DNA of 64,000 nt from a virus: positions 23,618 through 87,617 of the IMG/VR virus record IMGVR_UViG_3300045972_000071; one strand, given 5' to 3'. The stretch's first letter is position 1; the number at the start of each line of letters is the position of its first letter. The notes under the pieces were generated by a model. That model searched no databases and was not told where the DNA came from. It saw only the letters and a list, made by a program, of their open reading frames with translations. The position numbers and the translations under genes were made by a program. This document shows, piece after piece, positions 39,483 through 50,400 of this stretch.

Positions 39483-42131
39483 CTATTTGGTTTTAAGTTT
39501 GAGTTGGATGTCACTTAATCCTTCACCATATATTGATACATTTTTTAAGAACCCAGACATATTATCACTACTAGGTGCGTTATACCAAGTGCTACCAAAT
39601 TGAAAGAACTGAGCTTGGGCGCCTATAGTGTAGGATCTATCAGTTGTTCCTAATGTACCTTTAGACACCATATTACAATTATTGGTGAAACATCTAATAC
39701 CCACTTTGACTTTTTCTATAAATGTTGTTGATGGGGCGGTGGGGGTTATCTCTGTTAGGTTTTCCCCGTACTGAGAAGCAACCGTATAATAGGCACCATT
39801 CTTATTGTAAATATTTATGGAATATTCATCCGCAGTGTTATTCGTAGTTGAATCAGATATATTAACCGCTATTTGTTGTATGTAGTTTGACTTTATTTGG
39901 CTGACTTCCATAAGAATTGAAAACCTATCCGCAATAATCACGTTATTATCATACAGAGACAAGCGGGAAGCCCCCCTCGTCATAGTAGTTGCCTTTGTGG
40001 GTATATAAGATGTGGCTATGGGGGATTCCTCAACTTGAATACCCCACACACTATATTCCCCGCCATAACTATATCCTGTAAATACAACCGTTGATGCAAC
40101 TGGTTCACTTGTTCCTATTATACTTTGACTTGCCAAAAACACTCTGTACCAACCGTTACCTACAGGTAACATCTCTCCATAATGTAGACCTACGCCCCCA
40201 GCACCCACTGCTGTTATTACGGTACCCGCTAATGGATTCATCTGGATGTACATGTAGTCAGAGAAATCACTATTCCATTTGAAATATGCAGTTATATTTG
40301 TAGCCGACAATGATTTAATATAAAAGGATAATGCTACCGTAGAATTATGAGCGGTATTCATTGTCTGTGTAAGGTCTGACCCTGCACTAATTACACAGGC
40401 ATTCTGTGTACCATCTGGAGATGTAATGAGAGAATGGGTAGTCACGCCTCTGGATATAATCCATGGGGTGTTGTACATATTCTCACTATATTTACAAATG
40501 TTAGTGGATGCTGGTTCTAATTGTATACCTAGACCATCATATATTCTATCTCTTCGTATATCACCCAAAGCGTAATCCCTGAAACTACTAATAGGAGCGC
40601 CATATGTAGGAACATACTCGCTTGTTACAGTACCATACTCTATTTGAGGACAACATAGAAACATAATGGAGTGGGTCGTATTTAGTACCTCTACACTAAC
40701 TTGAGTAAGAGTATTTGCCAGATCAGTATTTTGTCCTGAGAATGATATTCTCCACCATCCATTATCGCATAGAACAGCAACGAGGGAGGTAGCCGCTGAA
40801 AAAGAACCATTGGTTAAGTGAGAGGAAGCTATGGCACCAGATAGGCAGTTAAACTTTACCCCACTCTTTTGATACACACCACCGGTATGCCACGTAATGT
40901 AGAATGATAATTCAGTTACTTCTGTGGATTGAACGTAAACAGATGCATTATGACGGACATCCATTCTAAATCCAGAGTATGCCGCACTATACAAATAGTT
41001 CGATGTAGTAGATGATTGCATCTTATAGGACACTTGATTTATAGGAGATGGAATACTAACAGAAGTTACGGTACCCCCAAATATTGTCCACGAAGCAATG
41101 TCCTCTGCATTAGGAATTAAGTTCATTGCAAGTCTAGTACCTTCAAAACCAGGGACATTATCCGGTATGGTTATTATTTTACCACTATAGTCACGAATAG
41201 TCTGACTTCCAGTTCTGGAGAATGACAAAGGGTTGCCACCATATGAAGTATACATATCCGAGTTTAAATCAAAGTGGTACATTAATCCATCATACTCGTA
41301 TCTATTTATGATAGGATTGGGTATTTCAACTAACTCCATAGGCATTGAAGTTACATCAATATATGGATAAGATAGCGGTGATATTGACTTCATCTTTGCA
41401 TGATATGATTCTAAGCACATATCCTCAGGTGATGCCTTTGTGTCAAATACAAACATCAAATCACCATGAGTGGATAGTTCCTTCTGCATCAGCATCATTT
41501 GCCGTTTTTCTAATACATTCAAATTACCATAAGATATAGCCGTTGATCGTTTTGCTGTCTTTTCTGTACTCCACTCTACCCCACCGAAAGACTCGACTAC
41601 AATATCCCTGGGAACAAACTGAAAACTAGGATCCCAAGCAATGTTGATGTTTGTCTCTAATCCACCACCAATCCATATTTTATAAATTTCAACATACCCA
41701 TTTGGATTACCTGGATCTTCAATGAACACGTCCCAACACCTTGCATAAACATCATATGGAGTTACATGTATCCATGTGTTAGGGCATATACTTGCCTGCT
41801 TCATATTAAATTCTTGAGGTACTGCTTGTATCTGACCTGAATCGTATATAGAATAATTCTGATTTGTACTGGGATAAGCAATGACTCTGATAGTGGCAAA
41901 TAGGGATAGGTTATGACCTATAATAGAAATGCATCTAACTGGTGCTGCCTTTAGTAAACTATTCACATTATTTGCTATATCACCAACGCGGAACTGAGTG
42001 CTGGTAACGAGGGCGTCTGTTGATCTTGCTGGAGGATTGTTATTCTCTTGCATCCAATCAATGTTATTCCAAGACCCACCAGATAATGCTGTATTTGCCG
42101 CTAAATTAGGATATGATAAAAGAACTCCCAT
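39483..42131 (-). CDS. Large tail tip protein with repeated carbohydrate-binding-type modules
   Basis: An 882-residue protein. Residues 1-270 are an N-terminal tail-attachment region. Two jelly-roll modules follow: NLIPNAEDIASWTIFGGTV near 337 and NICKYSENMYNTPWIISRGV near 545, each with a WWRISF or GWYRVFL strand 110-130 residues later. The last 170 residues (RFSILMEVSQIKSNYIQQI onward) resemble a concanavalin-like lectin fold. It likely binds cell-surface sugars at the tail tip. Confidence 0.7.
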   Translation of the reverse strand: MGVLLSYPNLAANTALSGGSWNNIDWMQENNNPPARSTDALVTSTQFRVGDIANNVNSLLKAAPVRCISIIGHNLSLFATIRVIAYPSTNQNYSIYDSGQIQAVPQEFNMKQASICPNTWIHVTPYDVYARCWDVFIEDPGNPNGYVEIYKIWIGGGLETNINIAWDPSFQFVPRDIVVESFGGVEWSTEKTAKRSTAISYGNLNVLEKRQMMLMQKELSTHGDLMFVFDTKASPEDMCLESYHAKMKSISPLSYPYIDVTSMPMELVEIPNPIINRYEYDGLMYHFDLNSDMYTSYGGNPLSFSRTGSQTIRDYSGKIITIPDNVPGFEGTRLAMNLIPNAEDIASWTIFGGTVTSVSIPSPINQVSYKMQSSTTSNYLYSAAYSGFRMDVRHNASVYVQSTEVTELSFYITWHTGGVYQKSGVKFNCLSGAIASSHLTNGSFSAATSLVAVLCDNGWWRISFSGQNTDLANTLTQVSVEVLNTTHSIMFLCCPQIEYGTVTSEYVPTYGAPISSFRDYALGDIRRDRIYDGLGIQLEPASTNICKYSENMYNTPWIISRGVTTHSLITSPDGTQNACVISAGSDLTQTMNTAHNSTVALSFYIKSLSATNITAYFKWNSDFSDYMYIQMNPLAGTVITAVGAGGVGLHYGEMLPVGNGWYRVFLASQSIIGTSEPVASTVVFTGYSYGGEYSVWGIQVEESPIATSYIPTKATTMTRGASRLSLYDNNVIIADRFSILMEVSQIKSNYIQQIAVNISDSTTNNTADEYSINIYNKNGAYYTVASQYGENLTEITPTAPSTTFIEKVKVGIRCFTNNCNMVSKGTLGTTDRSYTIGAQAQFFQFGSTWYNAPSSDNMSGFLKNVSIYGEGLSDIQLKLKTK

Positions 42132-42132
42132 A

Positions 42133-44478
42133 CTACCCCCATACCGTAAATGTTACTTCATCACTACTAAAATCAAAACTTATTCCAATTAAGGTGTAGT
42201 TCTTGGTCATGTAAAATCTATTGAAGTTAATGTAAATTACATCTTTTCCCATAGTAGGAAATAATGAACCTAATGCACTTCTATGTGCCCTTACTGTGTA
42301 TGTATTTGAATTGCTTCTTAAGGTTAATTGCCGTGTTGCCTCTAATTCAGCAGAAGTTCCATCTACAAAACAAGAGTCAAAAGTTAATGCTGGTGCCATT
42401 GGATGCATTATCTGAACAGTAGGAGATGTCTTTACGGCTGTTTGATACTCCATGCCCAATAAAGCTATGATAGCTAAATCCGGAGTTGTTCGGAACGACC
42501 TACTTCCATAAGGACCGTAACTGGACATGATTAGACCGAATGGTCCACCACTAAACATGTAATTTGAATTATAATTAGTTAGGGTTATAAACTCCCATGA
42601 TACACCGTCGGATGAAATTGCATATGTCTTACTTGGATTAGTTGTAGCCATGGCATAAAAAGTGCCATCATAAAAATACATTCTTGTGTAAGTATTTAAT
42701 GAACTAACGGTAGTAGAAGTCCATGTTAATCCATTGTCTTTTGATATGGCAATAGTACCACTAGATTCATGGGCAATGAACATTCCATTACCGTAGCAAA
42801 CCGATACCCATGAAGTTCCTGTTGGCAATGTTCTAATAGACCACGTTGCTCCATAGTTACTGGAATATGCATATCTATTAGTACCTGTTTCAAGAATGAT
42901 AGCGTATGTGCCTTCATTATGTGCAATCTTAGACCAGTTACCACTTGATGTGGTTGTATTCCATGAAGTGTATGTTCCTGTACCAGAAAAATACAAATTA
43001 GATGTGCCTGGGGCAGAGGCAATGAAATACATACCATTAAATACTAAATTATCCCACACAAACGAACCTGGTAATGCAGTAACTACCCAAGACACTCCGT
43101 TGTTGATTGAATATGCCACACTATTTGTGTTTATAATGACAAATCTATCTCCGCCATAAGCGATAGCTCTAGGAGTAAAAGGAGCCGCGGTAGATAGTAA
43201 TGTAAGGCCACCATCAACTACAGAAGAGTAAACGGTCGTGCCTGTAATGAGCATAAACATACCATTACCATACACCCCTATGTAAGTACCATATGCATCA
43301 AAGTTTTTTTCCTCCATACCCACGGCACCTAAAGTAGAAGGATCTTGTTTTGTATAGTTACGGGAATGATTTATAGTGACACTCCAGCAAGGAAGTCCCC
43401 TGCCCTCATCATTATTTACTACTTTTTGAACATCCAGGATACTGTTAGCGTTTAAAGAAATGTACGGAGTATCGGCACTGACATCCTTCAATATGCCCAG
43501 TCTATAATTACCCACTAGAGGATTGACGCCCCACCAACCACCGATACTGCTCATTAATTTATCTACCGCAGTTTTAATCGTCATATCCTCAGTTACATAT
43601 AAACCAACAGTAGCTCCGTTATCTGTACCTAACTGAGTTAAATCAGTTCCACTTATGGACGCTCCTACAATGTTCGACAAAATTTCGTATACACAGTCTG
43701 CGGTTCCTGTGTATGTGCCAGTACCATTGCTAGTTACATCCATAGTGACTACACCAATAGGTGTGTTAGATAGACGAACATAGTTTGCTGTGTAATTATA
43801 ATATCCAGGTACTGGCTCTTTTGACATGAGTTCCGTCATATTTACAGACTCACCTTGTAATATAGGCACCCCTTTATCTTTCACACTATTAATCACGGCA
43901 CCTGCATTTATACCAATCCCAGTATTTTGGGCAAACTCATAAATGAGTTTAGACTTATTTACAAGAATGGGCGTGATATTTTTACATGTACCGTATATTA
44001 ATGGTTTATTCTTCCCTTTTAACTCTATAGAACCTTCTAATCCATCTGGTTCTGCATTATTACCCAGATACTTCTGAGTTTGTAAAGGAACATCTGTTTT
44101 AAATTGAGGATCTTTAATCCTTATTTCTACCTCAGTATTTGAAAATACAGGTAATTCCATAACGAACTGTAGTGTCCATTTAGTCCCGGTAACAACATCC
44201 CATTCCTGTATAGTAACAGTCTGCCCATCTATACCATATCCAAGAAGATAATCCAGTTGTCCATCTGGATTAGTGAGTGTGATACTTCCATATCCTATTT
44301 TTGATTGTCCTGAGGTTCTACCACCGTCAAACAATGCGTTTGTCATTATACCAGGGTGTTTGAGTCTGGCTTGAAACCATTCACCACCCCAATACACCCC
44401 AGAACCGGAGAAGTGTCTATATGACACTTCCCCTATGTAATTCAATAATGTCATTGTTACAAGAAAGTCATTTATCAT
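42133..44478 (-). CDS. Tail hub/tip protein carrying an inserted Asp-box propeller
   Basis: A 781-residue protein directly after the tape measure gene. Residues 1-380 look like the hub domain of long-tailed phages (GLEGSIELKGKNKPLIYGTCKN). Residues about 400-640 contain repeated Asp-box motifs (YSINNGVSW, YSSNYGATW, ISKDNGLTW, ISSDGVSW) with GNGMFI and FNGMYFI between, the mark of a sialidase-like beta-propeller. After it the hub fold resumes. The propeller is probably a ligand-binding insertion; sialidase residues cannot be claimed. Confidence 0.72.
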   Translation of the reverse strand: MINDFLVTMTLLNYIGEVSYRHFSGSGVYWGGEWFQARLKHPGIMTNALFDGGRTSGQSKIGYGSITLTNPDGQLDYLLGYGIDGQTVTIQEWDVVTGTKWTLQFVMELPVFSNTEVEIRIKDPQFKTDVPLQTQKYLGNNAEPDGLEGSIELKGKNKPLIYGTCKNITPILVNKSKLIYEFAQNTGIGINAGAVINSVKDKGVPILQGESVNMTELMSKEPVPGYYNYTANYVRLSNTPIGVVTMDVTSNGTGTYTGTADCVYEILSNIVGASISGTDLTQLGTDNGATVGLYVTEDMTIKTAVDKLMSSIGGWWGVNPLVGNYRLGILKDVSADTPYISLNANSILDVQKVVNNDEGRGLPCWSVTINHSRNYTKQDPSTLGAVGMEEKNFDAYGTYIGVYGNGMFMLITGTTVYSSVVDGGLTLLSTAAPFTPRAIAYGGDRFVIINTNSVAYSINNGVSWVVTALPGSFVWDNLVFNGMYFIASAPGTSNLYFSGTGTYTSWNTTTSSGNWSKIAHNEGTYAIILETGTNRYAYSSNYGATWSIRTLPTGTSWVSVCYGNGMFIAHESSGTIAISKDNGLTWTSTTVSSLNTYTRMYFYDGTFYAMATTNPSKTYAISSDGVSWEFITLTNYNSNYMFSGGPFGLIMSSYGPYGSRSFRTTPDLAIIALLGMEYQTAVKTSPTVQIMHPMAPALTFDSCFVDGTSAELEATRQLTLRSNSNTYTVRAHRSALGSLFPTMGKDVIYINFNRFYMTKNYTLIGISFDFSSDEVTFTVWG

Positions 44479-47400
44479 TGGTTAGCTACCTGTCTCGCTT
44501 TTTGTTCCATAGTAGCAAGTCTGGATTCTTGTTTTTCGTTTATCTCAATCAACCTGTTGAAGCCTGCTTGCAATACTCTCACATTAGCAGCCAACTGTCG
44601 ATTAGTTTCCTTTTGCTCTGCAAGGGATTCTTTATTATCTGCTGAACCTGTAGTTGGAATACCATATTTTCTGAGAACATCCGAAGAGGCTCTATCCATG
44701 ATAATCTCGCCTTGATGAATCTGAGCAGTCATATCGTAAGGTACAGATGCTGTTCCTGTTGCGAAAGCCGGTAAAGGAAGCCCATCTTTTCCTTTAAAGC
44801 TAGAGTATTTGTAACTCCCTTGAGATATACCCCACCAATTCATAAAATCTGTAAAATCTATTTTACCATCACTATTTAAATCGTACCTTAAATCAGCAGG
44901 AATAAATCCTTGTTGCATTAAGCTGACTTTATCAAGTATACCACTCAATAAGGAAGAAACCATTGTAGTACCAAAAGTATATGAATGCTGTGGATTATTA
45001 CCTGTCCCCGCTAATACTTGCATTCGTGAATCTGTATCTGAGGTAGAAGGTGCTGTAGTAACTCCAGATAGTCCGGTTAATCCATTGGTTTGTCCTTTAG
45101 CTATTGTGCTATTTAGAGTTGCAACAGCGGCATCTGATTTTGTTTTGTAATCAGCTACAGAAAGTGTACCGGTTTTATACTGATCCAATAAAGAAGATAC
45201 AGTGGTTTGTGCTATAGTTTTTTGTGAGGTATAATCACTCACAATAGCTAAAGCATTTACAAAATTTAAAAGTCCGTCTTTGGTAGCTTTTGCTGATGCC
45301 GTTAATGCCTCATTAAACTTTATAAGGTTAGCTGATACAGAATCAGTAGGGTTATTCAAACCGTTACTTAATGCAGTAGTTACTAAACCTAATTGAGTTT
45401 CAATGGCTTTCTTACCATCTGCACCAGATATTGTTCCATTTACTACATCCTGAATTGTTTTCTGTTCCTTAGTAATAGCTATCTTTGCATCTGCGGCACT
45501 GATAGTTCCATCAATAACACCCTGGATAAGTTTCTTCTCTATATCAATGGCACTCTTTGCGGTAGCAGAATCTATGGATCCGTTTACTGCCGCCTGGACA
45601 ATCTTCTTCTCACCATCTATGTAATATTTAGCTGTTTCCGCATCAATCGAATTATCCAAAGCTAACTGAATAATATTTCTCTCTGTTGCTATGGCACTTA
45701 CCGCTGTAGAAGAATCAATGATACGGTTCAAGTTTGCACTGATAATACTCTTCTCATTGGCTATGGCGCTTGTTGCAGTAGCGGAGTCAATGGAACCATT
45801 TAAAGCGTTCTGAATAATATTTGCATTCTGGGCTATGTACGTGGATGCAAGAGTGCCGTTTATTGTACCATCTAAAGCCCCCTGAACCACTGTGTATGTA
45901 GTCTTTATAGAATCATTGGCAGAAGCTGAACTTATGGTGTTATCAAAGGCTAACTGCAATGCACCTATACTTGATTTCACTGCCTCTGCGGCGACACCAG
46001 TTAATTTAGGATCTTTCAAAGCATCCTGTAAATTAGTTATCTGTAGCTTGATTGCATCAGGAGTTGTACTAGGTGTGATGGGTGTATTTGTTACATCTAT
46101 CAATGCTTTTATGGATAATCCCAATGCCGAAGCGGCTGAACCTGTATCTATCTGCATTGCTTCCCATGTAACAGACAGTTGTTTCAACATAGCCTGATCA
46201 CCAGAAGTAATAGCCTTAGATATTTCATCCAACAAAACAAGCTGTTTATCTACAGCAGATAAATCACCAGTGGTGTTACTGAACTGATCTAACTTGGCTA
46301 TACCTGCGGCATAGTCCTTCTGATATGTTAGACTACTGGCATTATATGTCTTTGATGCCGTTATCAAGGCGTTGACACGTTCTACAACATTGGTCTTATC
46401 CGCAGTATCCATATTTGCTTTTGCGGTCTTGTACGCTGATTCGGTACTTGCTCCTGTTGCGGCTCCTGTCAATAATGTTTTCTTTGCATTCAATATGCTC
46501 TGAGTGAAACTTATTGAGTCGGTGAGTGCCGTTTTGCTCGCATCCAGTATCTTCTGCATTGCTTCTGAGACAGTAGAAGATGCCGTTTTCATTGCATCCG
46601 CCATTTCAAGCTCTTGAGCGATCTTCAAAGAAGTAATATCAAGACCAGCGGCGATTGCATCCTTCATTTCCGTTTGTTGTGTGATCTGCAAATCAATCAC
46701 ACTAGATAGATTCTTATATGCAGGATTAAGTTTTAAAATCCGCACTTGATAATCCATAGTCGATTGAGAAACCGCTTTCATCTGCTTTGTTACTTCTGCA
46801 AATGCTGGTCCTAATTCAATCAGTGTGGCAACAAGTTCTGGATTCGTCACTGTGTTGACAAGATTCCTGAACTCCTCATTAGTAGTTGGCATAATAAGGT
46901 TTGCATCTTCATACGTGTTATTTATCATCATCCATGTAACACGGACTTTATCCATTGATACTTTTGCTTTCAGAACCTGCTTCTCTGGGTCTGTAAACAT
47001 TGCAGTAGAATAAGCATCCATTGCTTTATTGAATTTATCAGTACCGCCGAATAACTGTTCCATCTTATATGCGGCATTAGCACCTTCTATACCAGTAAGT
47101 GTCATTGCTTTACCAATAAGATCATACTGACTCGTTACGTTGGCAATGGAGTCACTTAATCGGTTATACACTGCTGTTGCTGTCTCCGAAGAGTTTATTG
47201 CATAAGCGGCTATATTTGGAATAGCATCTGTGATGATTCTATTGGACATATCATTGAATGCATTTTCAATGTCCTTTGTGATATCTTCTATGGAACGCCC
47301 GGCTGTGTTTATCTTACCTGATGTATATGTGGAGTTCTTTGTCGCATTGTCAATTTGACTACCCACACCTAACATAGTACCACGCTGATTTAATCCAGCG

Positions 47401-50400
47401 GACATATTTCCATAATAACTATTTAAACTGTTTGTGAATGGATCAGAGGATTTAGACCAATCAGTTCTACTTTTATCAGAACTAAACCAACCGCCTTTCT
47501 TTTTCATGTCTACAAAATCTTGACTGGATATCTTACCATCTTTTAAGCCCATCTGAATACCTGAGTTCTCTCTAGTCCAACTACCAGAACCAAACATTGA
47601 TTGACCTAAACTATAAATAGCACCAACTACCGTACCAACTATTGCACCACCTATTGCGCCAGCTATTCCCCCACCAGCTCCCCAAGCGGCACCTATGGCA
47701 GCACCTTTTAACATGTTACCACCGTAGTTTACATCATTAACGGCAGTATTTTTTTGTGCAAACCTATTAGGGGCATCAATGGCTAGATTAGATCCAGCAC
47801 CCCCTGATTTGAATGAATCTGCTATCGTGAACAATGAATCAGATACGGACAGCATGGCGTGTGCGGCATTACCCATTGCGTCAGCTATCCGATTTAACTG
47901 AGAAGATGTTTGCTGATTGGCAATGCTTGTGTACGCAGATCCTGTGGATGTTCCTATATTATCTACTGGATTACTTCCAGAACTTGAACCAGCGCCTCCT
48001 GCTTGAAAAGAACCTGACGGTGCTTTAACTCCACTTCCACTATCCCCGAAAGAAGTGGATGCAATGAGTGCTATTTGAACAGCACCAAGTGCGGCTGCGG
48101 CTGCGGCCATAGCCCATCCAGCTGGACCAGGTATGGTTAATTGTGCCATAACCGCAGATGCCGTACTCATAATCGTGGCACCTATTTGCAGTGCCTTTGC
48201 AGTCTCAAATCCACTTCTACTGGTTTTATCTTGCATATTTGCTACATCCATAAGGGAGTTACCTATGAATGCGGCAGAATCACCAGCGAGTTTCATCTTA
48301 CCTTGTTCCATACCAGTATACTGATTCTTTGTCTTGTCGGTGTAATCCGCTTGTGCCATAGCGGATAATTTGGCAAAACTTGTGATCTTCGGGAATACCT
48401 GACCTGCTTGTGTCACTAAACGATCATACCCTGCTTTCTCTTGATCTTTCTGCAACTTGTTTATAGCCATTTCTTTATCTTTACCAGCTACCATTGTTTT
48501 CAATCGTAATTCCGATAGCTGTATTTCATACTCTGACCACTTACTTAAATTAGCCGCGGATGCTTGTTGCTTCTCAAGGATAGCGGCCTTCTCAAGTTCA
48601 ATCATCCTTAGCTTTTCTTCGTGGGCTTCTTTTATGATGGCCATTTCATTTGCAACAGGGTTAATGACTTCACCTGTAACAGCAGATGTACCTACCTTCT
48701 TTGCTTCATCAGTTAACCTTGTATTCTGCATTGTTGCTGTGGCAGTCTGCAAAGCAATGACTTCTTCCCTCTCTTTGCGTAAGGCTTTAACCTTTTCCCT
48801 ACTCAGAGTATCTTGGCGTCTACCTTCGTCGGCTCTGAATTTAGCAAGGATGGTTTCTGCCGCTAATAGTTCGGCAGAGGACTCCAGAATAGCCCCTTGG
48901 GATCCTTTCCCCTGAGCAAACTTGTCTACTTCTGTTTTAGCCGCTTCTTTCTTTTTATTTATTATTTGTTCCAGTATTACTATCTCTTTATCTGCTTCCT
49001 GTTTAGAATAAGATAGGAGAGAATCATACATACTCGCAGTGGTTATTTTTTGATCTTCATGGGCAATCTGTAATTGGGCTTTTTTCTCCGCCATTTGTGC
49101 TTTGAATATAGTAAGTTCCGAAGAACCTTTCTCTTTATCGAATATGCCTTGGCCTCTCTTTGTATCTGCTTCGGTCTTGTTCTTTATGACCTCTTCTGCT
49201 TGACGCTTATAACGAGCCCGCATCATTTCAGCGTCAGCACCTGTGGCTCCTGCACCGTCACGTAACTGGGCTTCTAATTCACGATTGACTTCTCCTATAG
49301 ATGCCTGCAATGCGTTCTGATACTTTTCCGACTGTATTACTTTAGCATTCCATCTGTCCCAACCATCAACAAGATGGTTAAATGCTTTATCTACATCCGA
49401 TAAACCCGTTGCAGTATCATCAAGTGGAGGCATCTTTGCAGAACCTGGAGCACCTGGTTCCATTAAACTTCTATTCAATGCACCCTTCTTGATTCTCTCT
49501 GCGGAAGATAAACTCTCTTTAGCCGCCGTGTTAGTAGAATCAATCTTCTTCTTTAAAGAGTCATAAGCATCACCAGTCATACCAACTGCGGTAGTCAATC
49601 CAGCACCTACAGCGTGATTTAGTTGATCTTGAAACCCTCTGGATTGTGCTAATAACTCTCCACCTCTTTTGACTTCTCGCAGATAAACAGCATAGTCATT
49701 GCCCATAGCAACAATGGCTTTGTCGTCTGTTGATACCGGAGATGCATTCCCAGTGCTTTTTTCTTCCCTTAATCGCCACTCTAATTCAAGTTTCTTTCTT
49801 GTAGCTTCATTTGTTGCTTCAATGGAATCAGCTAATTTCTTAGCATCTGCCACTTCTATTCCAGCTTGTTTCTTTGCTTTCTCTGCGGCATTACCGTATT
49901 TTTCCCACCACCAATAGCCAACCATTAATGCTAAAGTTATGGCTCCTAATGGTCCACCTACAAGATTTAGCGCACTGCTTAGAGCCACTTTCGCTGTAGT
50001 TAATGCACGGGTACTGAGTGATGTGGCATCAAGTGCCCTCTGATTCATCAGCAATGCTTCGGTATGTGCTACATTGCGTAAGTATGCCTGTTTAAGATGA
50101 TCGGCCTCGTTGAACAGTATTTGATTCCTGGCTAATTGTGCCCCAGAAACAAATCCAGTGTTTATTCCTTGTTTTACTAATGCGGCATTATATGCACCAG
50201 CGGCTGCGGCAGCCGAACCATCTGCCATCATAGATCCTAATTTTGCCGCATTCAATCTACGGACAGCCTCGGTCTGTAAATTTAAAGATGCGGTTTCTGC
50301 CTGACTCAATTCAATCTGATATGCATATTTTGAGGCGAAGTTTGCTTCCGCCGCGGCTAAACTTAACTTTGCTTGTTCAAGTTCTACTATGGCTATTCTC

